Source: Bacillota bacterium
Lineage (GTDB): Bacteria; Bacillota; Clostridia; Christensenellales; Aristaeellaceae
Assembly: GCA_023411175.1 (NCBI GenBank)
Contig: JAEYPB010000081.1
Coordinates: 1-64,000, forward strand
Direction: 5' to 3'
Length of the DNA: 64,000 nucleotides
This document shows, piece by piece, positions 16,402 through 24,248 of this stretch. How positions within the stretch are numbered: the first letter of the stretch is position 1; every line of letters starts with the position of its first letter. The notes under the pieces are model-generated. The model saw nothing but the letters and a program-made list of their open reading frames with translations, made no database searches and had not been told where the DNA came from. The position numbers and the translations under genes were made by a program.

Positions 16402-16907
16402 GGCTTTTCATTGCTTTTTGTTTTGACGACCGGACAAAGGACGCGCGTATGGCCGTTCAGCGGCGGCTTTCTGACTGCGCTTCGGGCAACTTCACCGAAA
16501 GGGAAAACCTGCACCTGACCCTCGCGTTTCTGGGGGAGATGGGGGACGATGCCGCGGTGAGGCGCACGATCGCCGAGCGTTTTCACGCGCCCGTTCGGCT
16601 GGAGTTTGACCGCGTTGGAACCTTCCGGCGCGACCTGTACTGGGTGGGCGTGAAGCCCGACCCAGCGCTGGATGCGCTGTACGCCGGGCTCGTCGCCGAT
16701 CTCAGGCGCGCGGGGCTTTCCGGGGACTGGCCCCAGCGGCTGACGCCGCACATCACACTTGGGCGGGAGGTCGGGCTGCGCGCACAGCCCGATCTCGCCT
16801 TTGAACCCTTCGCGATGACTGCCCGCCGCTTGAGCCTGATGAAGTCCGAACGGATCGCGGGGCGGCTGACCTATACGGAGATATTCGGGAAGAGCGCCCG
16901 TCAGTAA
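16398..16907 (+). CDS. thpR: RNA 2',3'-cyclic phosphodiesterase (LigT/ThpR)
   Basis: 169 aa. Two H-x-T-x catalytic motifs of the 2H phosphoesterase family are visible: HLTLAFLG (about residue 42) and HITLGREV (about residue 118). The N-terminus RLFIAFCFDD is typical. Hydrolyses 2',3'-cyclic phosphate ends and can join tRNA halves in vitro in homologues. Overlaps the sfsA stop by four bases. Confidence 0.92.
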   Translation: MRLFIAFCFDDRTKDARMAVQRRLSDCASGNFTERENLHLTLAFLGEMGDDAAVRRTIAERFHAPVRLEFDRVGTFRRDLYWVGVKPDPALDALYAGLVADLRRAGLSGDWPQRLTPHITLGREVGLRAQPDLAFEPFAMTARRLSLMKSERIAGRLTYTEIFGKSARQ

Positions 16908-16929
16908 ATTTTTGTTCACGCCGGAACCC

Positions 16930-16974
16930 TTGACAGCGCCGCGGAATATCAGTATATTAGAATGGTCTAATATA
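16930..16974 (+). promoter_or_regulatory. promoter with ArsR-type palindromic operator
   Basis: TTGACA (16930-16935), 17-bp spacer, TATATT (16953-16958). A perfect inverted repeat TATATTAGA (16953-16961) / TCTAATATA (16966-16974) with 4-bp centre covers the -10 and start point. The last gene of the operon is an ArsR repressor, so autoregulation is likely. Confidence 0.75.
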
Positions 16975-16989
16975 TAAAGGCGGTGCGCG

Positions 16990-17196
16990 ATGGGAATTTC
17001 AAGGAAGAAGGCGATTGTTTTAGACGAGTGCGTGGCGTGCGGCTGCTGCGAGAAGAGCTGCCCGCTGGGTGCGATCCGGGTACACAAGGGGCTATACGCG
17101 GTGGTGGACGAGCGAAAATGCGTGGGATGCGGGCGGTGTGAAAAGGATTGCCCCGCCGGGGTCATTGAAATCGTTTCAAAGGAGGCAGTTTCGTGA
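16990..17196 (+). CDS. 2[4Fe-4S] ferredoxin-like protein
   Basis: 68 aa with two full cluster motifs: C-V-A-C-G-C-C-E-K-S-C-P and C-V-G-C-G-R-C-E-K-D-C-P. Likely a soluble electron carrier or a partner of the downstream membrane iron-sulfur protein, whose start overlaps its stop. First gene of the ArsR-controlled operon, with AAAGGCGGTG as ribosome binding site. Confidence 0.88.
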   Translation: MGISRKKAIVLDECVACGCCEKSCPLGAIRVHKGLYAVVDERKCVGCGRCEKDCPAGVIEIVSKEAVS

Positions 17197-17825
17197 TGCG
17201 GAAGGGAAAGTGGAGCGAATATCTGTGGGTCGCGTCGGCCGTGTACCTGCTGCTGGGGATTTTCAACATTCTGTTTGCGTGGATCGGGCTGATCTGCTTT
17301 TTCGTGCCGCTGATGGTGGCGGTTTTCGGAGGCGGCAAGCGCTACTGCAACCGGTACTGCGGGCGCGGCCAGCTCTTCGAAGTGCTGGGCAAGCGGCTGA
17401 AGCTGTCCAGAAACATCGCGCCGCCCGCGTTTCTCAGAAGCCGCTGGTTCCGCTACGGGTTTCTGGCGTTCTTCATGACGATGTTCGGCCTGATGGTCTA
17501 CGCCACCTGGAAGGTGTTCGCGGGCGCGACGCTTAGGGAGGTGGTGACGCTCCTCTGGGTCTTCCGGCTGCCCTGGACTTGGGCGGACACTTCGGTGGTG
17601 TTTCCGTGGGTCGCGCAGTTCGCGTTCGGGTTTTACGGGGTGATGCTGACTTCCACGGTGCTGGGCCTTGTGACGATGGTCCTGTTCAAACCGCGCTCCT
17701 GGTGCGTCTACTGCCCGATGGGCACCATGACCCAGGGCATCTGCCAACTGAAACACGGAAAGGAACGGCGCGATGGAGCGGAAAACGGGGGAGATTGCGG
17801 AGCTTTTGAAGGTTCTTGCCAATGA
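17193..17825 (+). CDS. NapH/MauN-like membrane iron-sulfur protein
   Basis: 210 aa with about four hydrophobic segments. Two short cysteine motifs, CNRYCGRGQLFE (about residues 51-62) and CVYCPMGTMTQG (about residue 170), resemble the cytoplasmic Cys motifs of NapH-type quinol-linked proteins, but the usual C-terminal ferredoxin domain is absent; the separate ferredoxin gene upstream may supply it (inference). GTG at 17193 or ATG at 17196 can start; AAAGGAGG is 7-10 bp upstream. Its 3-prime end overlaps the ArsR gene by about 50 bp. Confidence 0.8.
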   Translation: MMRKGKWSEYLWVASAVYLLLGIFNILFAWIGLICFFVPLMVAVFGGGKRYCNRYCGRGQLFEVLGKRLKLSRNIAPPAFLRSRWFRYGFLAFFMTMFGLMVYATWKVFAGATLREVVTLLWVFRLPWTWADTSVVFPWVAQFAFGFYGVMLTSTVLGLVTMVLFKPRSWCVYCPMGTMTQGICQLKHGKERRDGAENGGDCGAFEGSCQ

Positions 17826-18066
17826 GCATCGGCTGGCCATCCTGTGCGAGCTCATCAAGGGGCCGAGAACCGTCGGCGCGCTCTCTGAAAGCGTGCCGAC
17901 GATCGGCCAATCCGCGCTGTCGCAGCACCTGAAACTTCTAAAGGCCTGCGGCATCCTGGACAGCCGAAAGCACGGCCTCAGCGTCACCTACTCTCTGGCG
18001 GACCGCCGGATTGAGGCGGTGATCTCGACGCTGAAGGCACAGTACTGCGACGATGGGGCGCCATAG
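17773..18066 (+). CDS. ArsR/SmtB-family repressor
   Basis: 97 aa winged helix-turn-helix: ELLKVLANEHRLAILCELIKG, then the recognition helix SALSQHLKLLKACGIL and wing SRKHGLSVTYSL. The classical ELCVC metal box is absent. Cysteines are at about residue 25 (AILCEL), 60 (KACG) and near the C-terminus (QYC), so a redox, persulfide or atypical metal signal is possible. Lies at the end of the operon it probably represses through the palindrome at 16953-16974. Confidence 0.88.
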   Translation: MERKTGEIAELLKVLANEHRLAILCELIKGPRTVGALSESVPTIGQSALSQHLKLLKACGILDSRKHGLSVTYSLADRRIEAVISTLKAQYCDDGAP

Positions 18067-18087
18067 CCCTTTTCTGGATAAAAGAAA

Positions 18088-18116
18088 GAAGCCCCGTACT
18101 CCGAGTGCGGGGCTTC
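18088..18116 (-). terminator. terminator of the ChvE-type ABC operon
   Basis: GAAGCCCCG/CGGGGCTTC stem; on the minus strand followed by TTTCTTTTATCC. Lies between convergent operons and may also slow plus-strand transcription. Confidence 0.75.
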
Positions 18117-18130
18117 GATCATCCCGGGCG

Positions 18131-19360
18131 CTAAGCGCTTACGCTGCCCGCGCTTTTTTTGCTCCGCCTGCCGAAGGGCAGCTTCAGGTTCTTCTTGGAC
18201 AGTACGTCAAACGCCACCGCGCCCAGAAGCACCAGCCCCTTGACGACCTGCTGGGTGTTCGAGTCGATGCCCATGATGGACATGCCGTTGTTCAGTACGC
18301 CCATGATCAGCGCGCCGATCAGCGTGCCGCCTACGGTGCCCACGCCGCCATAGGCGCTGGCGCCGCCGATGTAGCAGGCGCCGATGGCGTCGAGCTCAAA
18401 GCTCTGGCCTGCCTGGGGCGAGGAACTGTTGAGCCGCGCAGCGAATACGAGGCCCGCCACCGAAGCGAGCAGCGCCATGTTCACGTAGGCGAGAAACAGC
18501 ATCTTGTTGGTCTTGACGCCGGACAGGAGCGCCGCCTTCTCGTTGCCGCCGATGGCGTAGATGTGGCGGCCCATCACGGTGTTCGACGTAAAGTACCCGT
18601 AGCCGACCAGGATGATGCCCAGCAGGATCAGGACCGTGGGGATGCCGCGATACTGGCTCAGCACGTAGAAGAACCAGACGACCACCGCGCTGATGACGAT
18701 CATCTTGATGACGAGCGCCGCCGCGCTCTCCACCTGATAACCCTTGCGCTTGCGGTTTCCATAACTCCTGAACTGCGAGATGATGTAGACAAGTGAAAGC
18801 AGCACGCCGGCGGCGATGGCGGTGACGTTCGGCTTGTCCGGCAGGCCAAACCAGGCGCCGAGGAAGTTCGGGATGAAGCCGGTGGAGTACATCAGGTAGT
18901 CCTGCGGGAACGGCGCCAGCGTCAGGCCGCCCAGGATCAGAAGCGTCAGCCCCCGGAACACCAGCATGCCGCTGAGCGTCACGATGAACGCCGGGATGCG
19001 CACATAGGCGATCCAAAAACCCTGCCACATGCCGATGAGAAGCCCGGCCAGCATGCAAAGCGACACCGCGAGGTACACGTTCAGCTTCCAGGTGATGATG
19101 AACACGCCGGCGCAGGCGCCGATCAGCGCCACCACGGAGCCGACGGCCAGGTCGATGTTGCCGCCGGTCAGGATGCAGATCAGCATGCCCACCGCGAGGA
19201 TGACGACGTAGGCGTTCTGGAAGATCAGGTTGGACACGTTCATGGGCTTGAGCAGGATGCCGCCCGTCATCGCCTGAAACATGATGACGATGACGACCAG
19301 CGCCATCAGCATGGAGTACTGCTTCAGGTTTCCGCCCAGTGCCTTTCTCAGCTTGCTCAT
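18131..19360 (-). CDS. monosaccharide ABC transporter permease (GguB/XylH type)
   Basis: 409 aa, about ten to eleven hydrophobic segments, BPD_transp_2 type. Contains the NIDLAVGSVVALIGACAGV and GVGTVGGTLIGALIMGVLNNGM motifs usual in sugar permeases. Forms the membrane channel for the ATPase and binding protein encoded upstream. The ATG at 19360 overlaps the ATPase stop (ATGA type). An alternative longer ORF upstream is the other frame of the ATPase gene. Confidence 0.92.
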   Translation of the reverse strand: MSKLRKALGGNLKQYSMLMALVVIVIMFQAMTGGILLKPMNVSNLIFQNAYVVILAVGMLICILTGGNIDLAVGSVVALIGACAGVFIITWKLNVYLAVSLCMLAGLLIGMWQGFWIAYVRIPAFIVTLSGMLVFRGLTLLILGGLTLAPFPQDYLMYSTGFIPNFLGAWFGLPDKPNVTAIAAGVLLSLVYIISQFRSYGNRKRKGYQVESAAALVIKMIVISAVVVWFFYVLSQYRGIPTVLILLGIILVGYGYFTSNTVMGRHIYAIGGNEKAALLSGVKTNKMLFLAYVNMALLASVAGLVFAARLNSSSPQAGQSFELDAIGACYIGGASAYGGVGTVGGTLIGALIMGVLNNGMSIMGIDSNTQQVVKGLVLLGAVAFDVLSKKNLKLPFGRRSKKSAGSVSA

Positions 19361-20904
19361 GCGCTCACCTCTCTGTTGCTGGCCCGCAGGATGTGGTTCA
19401 TGATGACCTCCTGGGAGGCCTCCTCCCGCGGAAGCTCCGCGATCAATTTGCCCTCGTTCATCACGTAAATCCGGTCGCACATGCCGAGGATCTCGGGCAG
19501 TTCCGAAGAGATCATCAGAATCGACTTGCCCTCCGCGACCAGATGGTTGATGATTTGGTAGATCTCAAACTTGGCGCCCACGTCGATGCCGCGGGTGGGC
19601 TCGTCCAGAATCATGATATCGGGCATCGAAAACATCCACTTGCCCACCAGCACCTTCTGCTGGTTGCCGCCGGAGAGGTTGCCCACCTGCTGTTCGACGG
19701 TGGGGGTTTTGATGTTCAGCTTCTGGCGGAAGGCTTCAGCCTCGTTCTGCTCCTTGTCCTTGTCCAGAACGCCGTTATTGGAGACGAAGTCGAGCCGGGA
19801 CAGCGTCAGGTTGCGTTTGACCGAGTCGATCAAGACCAGCCCGTTGCCCTTTCTGTCCTCCGTGATGTAGGCGAAGCCGTTTTTGATGGCCTCCGCCACG
19901 CTGTGAAGATGAAGGGGCTTTCCGTCCTTTTTGACGGTGCCGGAAATTTTTGTGCCGTAGGAGCGGCCGAAAACGCTCATCGCAAGCTCCGTGCGCCCCG
20001 CGCCGATCAGCCCCGCGATGCCCACGACCTCGCCCTTTCGGACGTTGATGGAGACGTCGTCCACCACCTTGCGCTCGGCGTACAGCGGGTGGTAGACCGT
20101 CCAATGCTCAATTTCAAGGGCCACCTCGCCGGTCTTGGCATCGCGCCTCGGGAAGCGGTCGGTCAACTCGCGTCCGACCATGCCCCGGATGATGCGCTCC
20201 TCGGTGATTTCATCGGCCGCGCTGTCCAGCGTTTCGATGGTCGCGCCGTCCCGAAGGATGGTGATCTTGTCGGCGACGTAGGCGATTTCGTTCAGCTTGT
20301 GGGAGATGATGATCGAAGTGACGCCCTTGTCCTTTCTGAGCGCCAGAAGAAGGTCCAGCAATTTCTTGGCGTCCGATTCGTTGAGGGAGGAGGTGGGTTC
20401 GTCCAGAATCAGAAGCCGAACGTCCTTGGCCAGCGCCTTCGCGATTTCGACCAGCTGCTGCTTGCCCACGCCGATGTCCTTGATGAGCGTGCGCGGGTTC
20501 TCGTGAAGCCCCACGATGCCCAGAAATTTCTCCGCCATGTGGTTGGTTTCATCCCAGTCCATGAGGCCTCGGCGGGCGCGCTCATTGCCCAGAAACATGT
20601 TTTCCGCGATGGAAAGATAGGGCACCAGCGCCAACTCCTGATGGATGATGACGATGCCCTTGTGCTCCGAATCCTTGATGGTCTTGAAGTGGCATTCCTG
20701 ACCGTCGTACACGATGTCGCCGGTATAGGTGCCGTAGGGGTAGATGCCGCTGAGTACGTTCATCAGCGTGGACTTGCCCGCGCCGTTTTCGCCCACCAGC
20801 GCGTGAATCTCGCCCTCCTCCACCCGGATGTTGACATCATCCAGCGCCTTGACGCCGGGGAACGTCTTGGTGATGGAGCGCATCTCCAGAAGAACCTTTG
20901 CCAT
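19357..20904 (-). CDS. monosaccharide ABC transporter ATP-binding protein (GguA/XylG type)
   Basis: 515 aa with two tandem ATPase domains. First: Walker A GENGAGKST (about residue 38), DEPTSSL Walker B. Second: degenerate Walker A GLIGAGRTEL, signature LSGGNQQKVLVGKW and DEPTRGID. This duplicated layout is typical of ribose/xylose/multiple-sugar importers. Middle gene of the operon. Confidence 0.94.
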   Translation of the reverse strand: MAKVLLEMRSITKTFPGVKALDDVNIRVEEGEIHALVGENGAGKSTLMNVLSGIYPYGTYTGDIVYDGQECHFKTIKDSEHKGIVIIHQELALVPYLSIAENMFLGNERARRGLMDWDETNHMAEKFLGIVGLHENPRTLIKDIGVGKQQLVEIAKALAKDVRLLILDEPTSSLNESDAKKLLDLLLALRKDKGVTSIIISHKLNEIAYVADKITILRDGATIETLDSAADEITEERIIRGMVGRELTDRFPRRDAKTGEVALEIEHWTVYHPLYAERKVVDDVSINVRKGEVVGIAGLIGAGRTELAMSVFGRSYGTKISGTVKKDGKPLHLHSVAEAIKNGFAYITEDRKGNGLVLIDSVKRNLTLSRLDFVSNNGVLDKDKEQNEAEAFRQKLNIKTPTVEQQVGNLSGGNQQKVLVGKWMFSMPDIMILDEPTRGIDVGAKFEIYQIINHLVAEGKSILMISSELPEILGMCDRIYVMNEGKLIAELPREEASQEVIMNHILRASNREVSA

Positions 20905-20982
20905 GGAAATCCCCCAATCCCAGACGGGGACGGACGGTCATGGCCGTCCGTCCCCGGTCTTTTGAGTGCCGAACGAGCGGGA

Positions 20983-22035
20983 TTAGCCGGTGATGTCCGC
21001 CTCGGTGTAGTAGCCGCTGTCGATCAGGAGTTCCTTGTAGTTGTCCTTGTCCGCGAACACCGGGTCGCACAGGAAGGAGGGGATGATCATCCCTTCGCCG
21101 TTGTCATAGGTCTTGGTGTCGTTGATTTCCGGCTCGGTGCCCTTCATCAGCGCGTCCACCATGCCCACGACCTTGGCGGCCAGCGTGCGGGTATCCTTGA
21201 AGATCGACATGGACTGCTTGCCCGCCAGAACGTTCTTCATGTTGGCCTTGTCGCAGTCCTGGCCGGTCAGGATCGGGTAGGGGGAGAAGCCCATGTTGGT
21301 CAGCGAGTTCGCAATGCCGATGGCCAGCGAGTCGTTGGGGGAGAGCACCGCGTCCAGCGGCTTGCCGTCGGAGTAGAAGGCGGTCAGCAGGTTGTCCATG
21401 CGGTTCTGGGCGTCTTCGGAGCCCCAGCCCAGGATGGCGATGGTGTTGAAGTCCGTCTGGCCGCTGGGCACAACCAGCTGGCCGTTGTCAATGTAGGGCT
21501 TCAGAACATCCCACGCGCCCTGGAAGAAGAACAGCGCGTTGTTGTCGTCCGGCGAGCCGGCGAACATTTCGATGTTGAAGGGGCCCTTGCCGTCCTTCAG
21601 GCCCAGCTTCTCTTCGATGAACTGGCCCTGGATGGTGCCGACCTTGTAGTTGTCAAACGTCGCGTAGTAGGAAACGGCGTCCGACTTCATGATGAGGCGG
21701 TCGTAGGCGATGACCGGAATGCCCTCTTCCTTGGCCTGTGCAAGCACCGTGCCCAGCGCGCTGCCGTCGATGGAAGCGACGACCAGCACCTTGCAGCCGC
21801 CCAGAATCATGTTTTCAAGCTGTGAAACCTGCAGGGCGACTTCGTTGTTGGCGTACTGGAGGTCCACTTCGTAGCCCGCCGCTTCCAGCTGGGCCTTCAT
21901 GTTCGCGCCGTCCTGATTCCAGCGCTGCAAATCCTGGGTGGGCATCGCGACGCCGATCTTGCCTTCGGCCATCGCGGGCGCGCAGAGCGCCAGCGCGAGT
22001 ACGAGCGTCAGAACCATGGAAAGAATCTTCTTCAT
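20983..22035 (-). CDS. ChvE-type sugar-binding protein of an ABC transporter
   Basis: 350 aa. Signal peptide MKKILSMVLTLVLALALCAPAMA, probably cut at AMA/EG; the Cys at residue 18 has Leu at -1, a poor lipobox. The mature protein starts KIGVAMPTQDLQRWNQDG and contains GSPDDNNALFFFQGAWDVL, close to ChvE/multiple monosaccharide-binding proteins (glucose, galactose, xylose, arabinose in homologues). The start has AAAGGAG 9 bp upstream. Expression is from a good promoter with a palindromic site at 22121. Confidence 0.92.
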   Translation of the reverse strand: MKKILSMVLTLVLALALCAPAMAEGKIGVAMPTQDLQRWNQDGANMKAQLEAAGYEVDLQYANNEVALQVSQLENMILGGCKVLVVASIDGSALGTVLAQAKEEGIPVIAYDRLIMKSDAVSYYATFDNYKVGTIQGQFIEEKLGLKDGKGPFNIEMFAGSPDDNNALFFFQGAWDVLKPYIDNGQLVVPSGQTDFNTIAILGWGSEDAQNRMDNLLTAFYSDGKPLDAVLSPNDSLAIGIANSLTNMGFSPYPILTGQDCDKANMKNVLAGKQSMSIFKDTRTLAAKVVGMVDALMKGTEPEINDTKTYDNGEGMIIPSFLCDPVFADKDNYKELLIDSGYYTEADITG

Positions 22036-22120
22036 GGAGGTCACTCCTTTTTAATTTATAAAGGGGCGCAACCGCCCGCTTTATTTCCAAGGGGAAGAAG
22101 CCGAAGCCTAAACCGTTTTC

Positions 22121-22137
22121 GTTTACAAAAAGTAAAC
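22121..22137. promoter_or_regulatory. palindromic operator candidate for the sugar ABC operon
   Basis: GTTTAC-AAAAA-GTAAAC, an 6-bp inverted repeat about 10 bp downstream of the -10, a typical repressor position. The regulator is not encoded in the window next to the operon. Confidence 0.55.
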
Positions 22138-22148
22138 TCACTTTGGAA

Positions 22149-22177
22149 ATTTTACCGCACTATCCGGTTAATGTCAA
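22149..22177 (-). promoter_or_regulatory. promoter of the ChvE-type ABC operon
   Basis: Minus strand TTGACA (22172-22177), 17-bp spacer, TAAAAT (22149-22154). Leader of about 105 nt to the binding-protein start. Confidence 0.8.
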
Positions 22178-22290
22178 TATAAAAAAGTGGAATTTTATAG
22201 GAATAATGTTATCTGATTTCAGAAGCGTAATATATCGCGCGCCATGACATACTAGTGCGGAGCATTGATGGACGAAAGAGAGGATGACGA

Positions 22291-22668
22291 ATGACGCAGA
22301 AGGCCATCGGATGGACGCTCATCGGGCTGATCACCCTGATCCTTGGCGCTATGATGCTGGGGCAGATGTTTCTTTTCAATTGGGGCGATCGCAACTTTAC
22401 CGGCGAGGTCAAAACCGCGCTTCTCGGCGCTGAAAAAGAGGACTGGGCCGGGGCGGAGCAGGCTGCGAACAGGGCGGCGGAGTTATGGAACCAGGGCAAC
22501 TTTCTGGTGGCCGTCAAATACGCGGAGACGGACTACACGCTTCTAAATCTCTGCCTTGTGCGTTTCCGCGCGGCCATCCTGAAGCGCGACCGCGAAGGCG
22601 CCGAACGCGAGGGTCTATCCTGCCTCTACTTGTTTAACAACATCACGTCGGTCGCACCGCAGCCGTAG
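22291..22668 (+). CDS. DUF4363 family protein
   Basis: 125 aa with one N-terminal membrane segment (IGWTLIGLITLILGAMMLG) and an extracytoplasmic helical part with two TPR-like helices (WAGAEQAANRAAELWNQ). DUF4363 genes usually precede a DUF421/YetF gene, as here (11 bp apart), so the two products probably act together at the membrane. Molecular role not established. Confidence 0.8.
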   Translation: MTQKAIGWTLIGLITLILGAMMLGQMFLFNWGDRNFTGEVKTALLGAEKEDWAGAEQAANRAAELWNQGNFLVAVKYAETDYTLLNLCLVRFRAAILKRDREGAEREGLSCLYLFNNITSVAPQP

Positions 22669-22679
22669 GGGGGAAAATC

Positions 22680-23387
22680 ATGGTCATGTTTCTCGTATAC
22701 GCGCTGCGCTCGCTGATACTGGTTCTCGCGATCTGGTTTGTCTCGGTCATCCTTGGGAAGAAGGCGATGCTTCAAATGACACCCTTCGACCTGGGGATCC
22801 TGATGATAATCTCAAACGTCGTCTCCCAGCCGCTGGTCAACAAGGATGTATTCAAAACCGCCTTCGGCGTGATCGTGCTGGCGCTGGGCGCGATTGTGAT
22901 CGCACGGATGACGCTCGGAAGGCGCTTCTACCGAATGGACTTTGCGCCGGTCATCCTGGTGGCCGGCGGCGTGATGCGAAAGGACGCGCTGAAAAAGTGC
23001 CGCATGAGCGCCTTTACGCTGATGTCGATGCTTCGCGCGCAGGGGTTTCTCAGGCTACAGGACGTAAACTTCGCCGTATTTGAGGCGGGCGGCAACCTGT
23101 CCGTGTTTCCGAGAAACAGCGCGCGCCCGGCAACGGTTCAGGACCTTTCGCTAAATCAGCCGGAGCAGGGGCTTTCGATGCCGGTGATCGTGGACGGGCA
23201 GATATTCCGCGACATGCTGGACTACGCGAAGGTGGACGAGGGGTGGCTGCGCGACCAGCTGCACTCCCTGTACCGCGCCCGCCCTGAGGACGTGTTCTAT
23301 GCCGAAATCGACGACCAGAAGGCGCTCTATGTGAATCTACAGTCGGATAGCGTCGGGGAAGCGCAGCCGCCAACCTCGCGGGGGTAA
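22680..23387 (+). CDS. YetF family (DUF421) membrane protein
   Basis: 235 aa with three N-terminal membrane segments and a soluble C-terminal alpha/beta domain, the DUF421 layout. Contains LGKKAMLQMTPFDLGILMIISNVVSQPLVN and later FRDMLDYAKVDEGWLRDQL. YetF-type proteins are linked to spore or envelope functions in Bacillus but have no defined activity. Encoded with DUF4363. Confidence 0.88.
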   Translation: MVMFLVYALRSLILVLAIWFVSVILGKKAMLQMTPFDLGILMIISNVVSQPLVNKDVFKTAFGVIVLALGAIVIARMTLGRRFYRMDFAPVILVAGGVMRKDALKKCRMSAFTLMSMLRAQGFLRLQDVNFAVFEAGGNLSVFPRNSARPATVQDLSLNQPEQGLSMPVIVDGQIFRDMLDYAKVDEGWLRDQLHSLYRARPEDVFYAEIDDQKALYVNLQSDSVGEAQPPTSRG

Positions 23388-23406
23388 CGCATCGTCGTCC
23401 AACGCA

Positions 23407-24090
23407 TCAGCTCTTTTTCCGTGCCTGGCGCAGCCGGATGCCCGCCGCGATCCAAGCCGGCGCGTAGGCGGAGGTACAGCCCTTGGGCACCTTCTGATCC
23501 CTGTATACGCCCAGGCGCTCGCCGATTTCAACGCAGCGCTCGGTGAACGCCTCGTGCCGGATGCCGATTTCACACATCGCCCGGTTCATGACTTCCTGCT
23601 TGAGCGGCGGCGCGTCCTTGAGGCCCGCCTCCACGAGATCCACAATGCGGGTGAGTGACTCCGCATCGTATGCCTTGCGCTGAATGCCCGAGACGACCAG
23701 CGTCCAGCCGACGCGGCCGCGGATGTTGTCCGGGGACGAAATCCATTCGTCCCGCATTTCGTTCGCGAAGGGCGCTTCTGAAAAAGCGTCAAAGACCAGT
23801 TCGTCCAGCAGATCGATGTACTTTGCGTCCGACACCATCCGCTCCGCCTGTGGCCTTCTCAGCTTTTCAGGCTCCAGCGTCAGCGCGGACAGCATCATCG
23901 CGTCGGTGTTGCCGGTCTCCCATAGCGAGAGGGCCAGCGCGTGGTTCTTACCCAGTACCTCGGCGTACCGGCGTAGGTTCCCGAGGGGCACGCCGAACAG
24001 GCTGTCGCCCGCGCCCCGCTTTTTCATGTGTTTTTTCCGGGCTTCATTGCCCATGGCGGCAAGTTCCGCCATTGCCGTTGAAACATCCAT
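23407..24090 (-). CDS. AlkD-like DNA alkylation repair / HEAT-repeat protein
   Basis: 227 aa, all-helical, matching the DNA alkylation repair (AlkD) family: FGVPLGNLRRYAEVLGKNHALALSLWETG and RMVSDAKYIDLLDEL. True AlkD excises 3- and 7-alkylpurines, but many clostridial members, including proteins like this with a C-terminal GCTSAYAPAWI, have unknown activity. ATG at 24090 (MDVSTAMAEL) is preferred because GGGGAGG is 7 bp upstream; the ATG two codons earlier abuts it. Faces YetF convergently. Confidence 0.8.
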   Translation of the reverse strand: MDVSTAMAELAAMGNEARKKHMKKRGAGDSLFGVPLGNLRRYAEVLGKNHALALSLWETGNTDAMMLSALTLEPEKLRRPQAERMVSDAKYIDLLDELVFDAFSEAPFANEMRDEWISSPDNIRGRVGWTLVVSGIQRKAYDAESLTRIVDLVEAGLKDAPPLKQEVMNRAMCEIGIRHEAFTERCVEIGERLGVYRDQKVPKGCTSAYAPAWIAAGIRLRQARKKS

Positions 24091-24184
24091 GCCCATGCCT
24101 CCCCGCGCATCAAATTTGTGTGTTTTACTAATCATACCCGATTCGCGGGCGCGAAAACAAGATGAAATGCTGTTATGCGCCAAA

Positions 24185-24227
24185 AGACCGGCTCCCCGAA
24201 CGCCCGCAGGCGAAAGAGAGCCGGTCT
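24185..24227 (-). terminator. terminator of the betaine transporter operon
   Basis: Outer stem AGACCGGCTC/GAGCCGGTCT; on the minus strand followed by TTTTGG. Lies about 20 bp past the ATPase stop. Confidence 0.75.
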
Positions 24228-24248
24228 GCATTTCTGATATGAACGAAG

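Noticed and set aside
15867..17987. Long minus-strand open frame (about 706 codons)
   Set aside because: Runs opposite sfsA, thpR, the ferredoxin and NapH-like genes, all of which have clear motifs; product is Arg/Pro/Ser-rich noise typical of GC-rich antisense.
19339..21825. Very long plus-strand open frame (about 828 codons) opposite the sugar ABC genes
   Set aside because: Antisense shadow of the ATPase and binding-protein genes, low-complexity His/Asp/Val-rich product with no recognisable domain.
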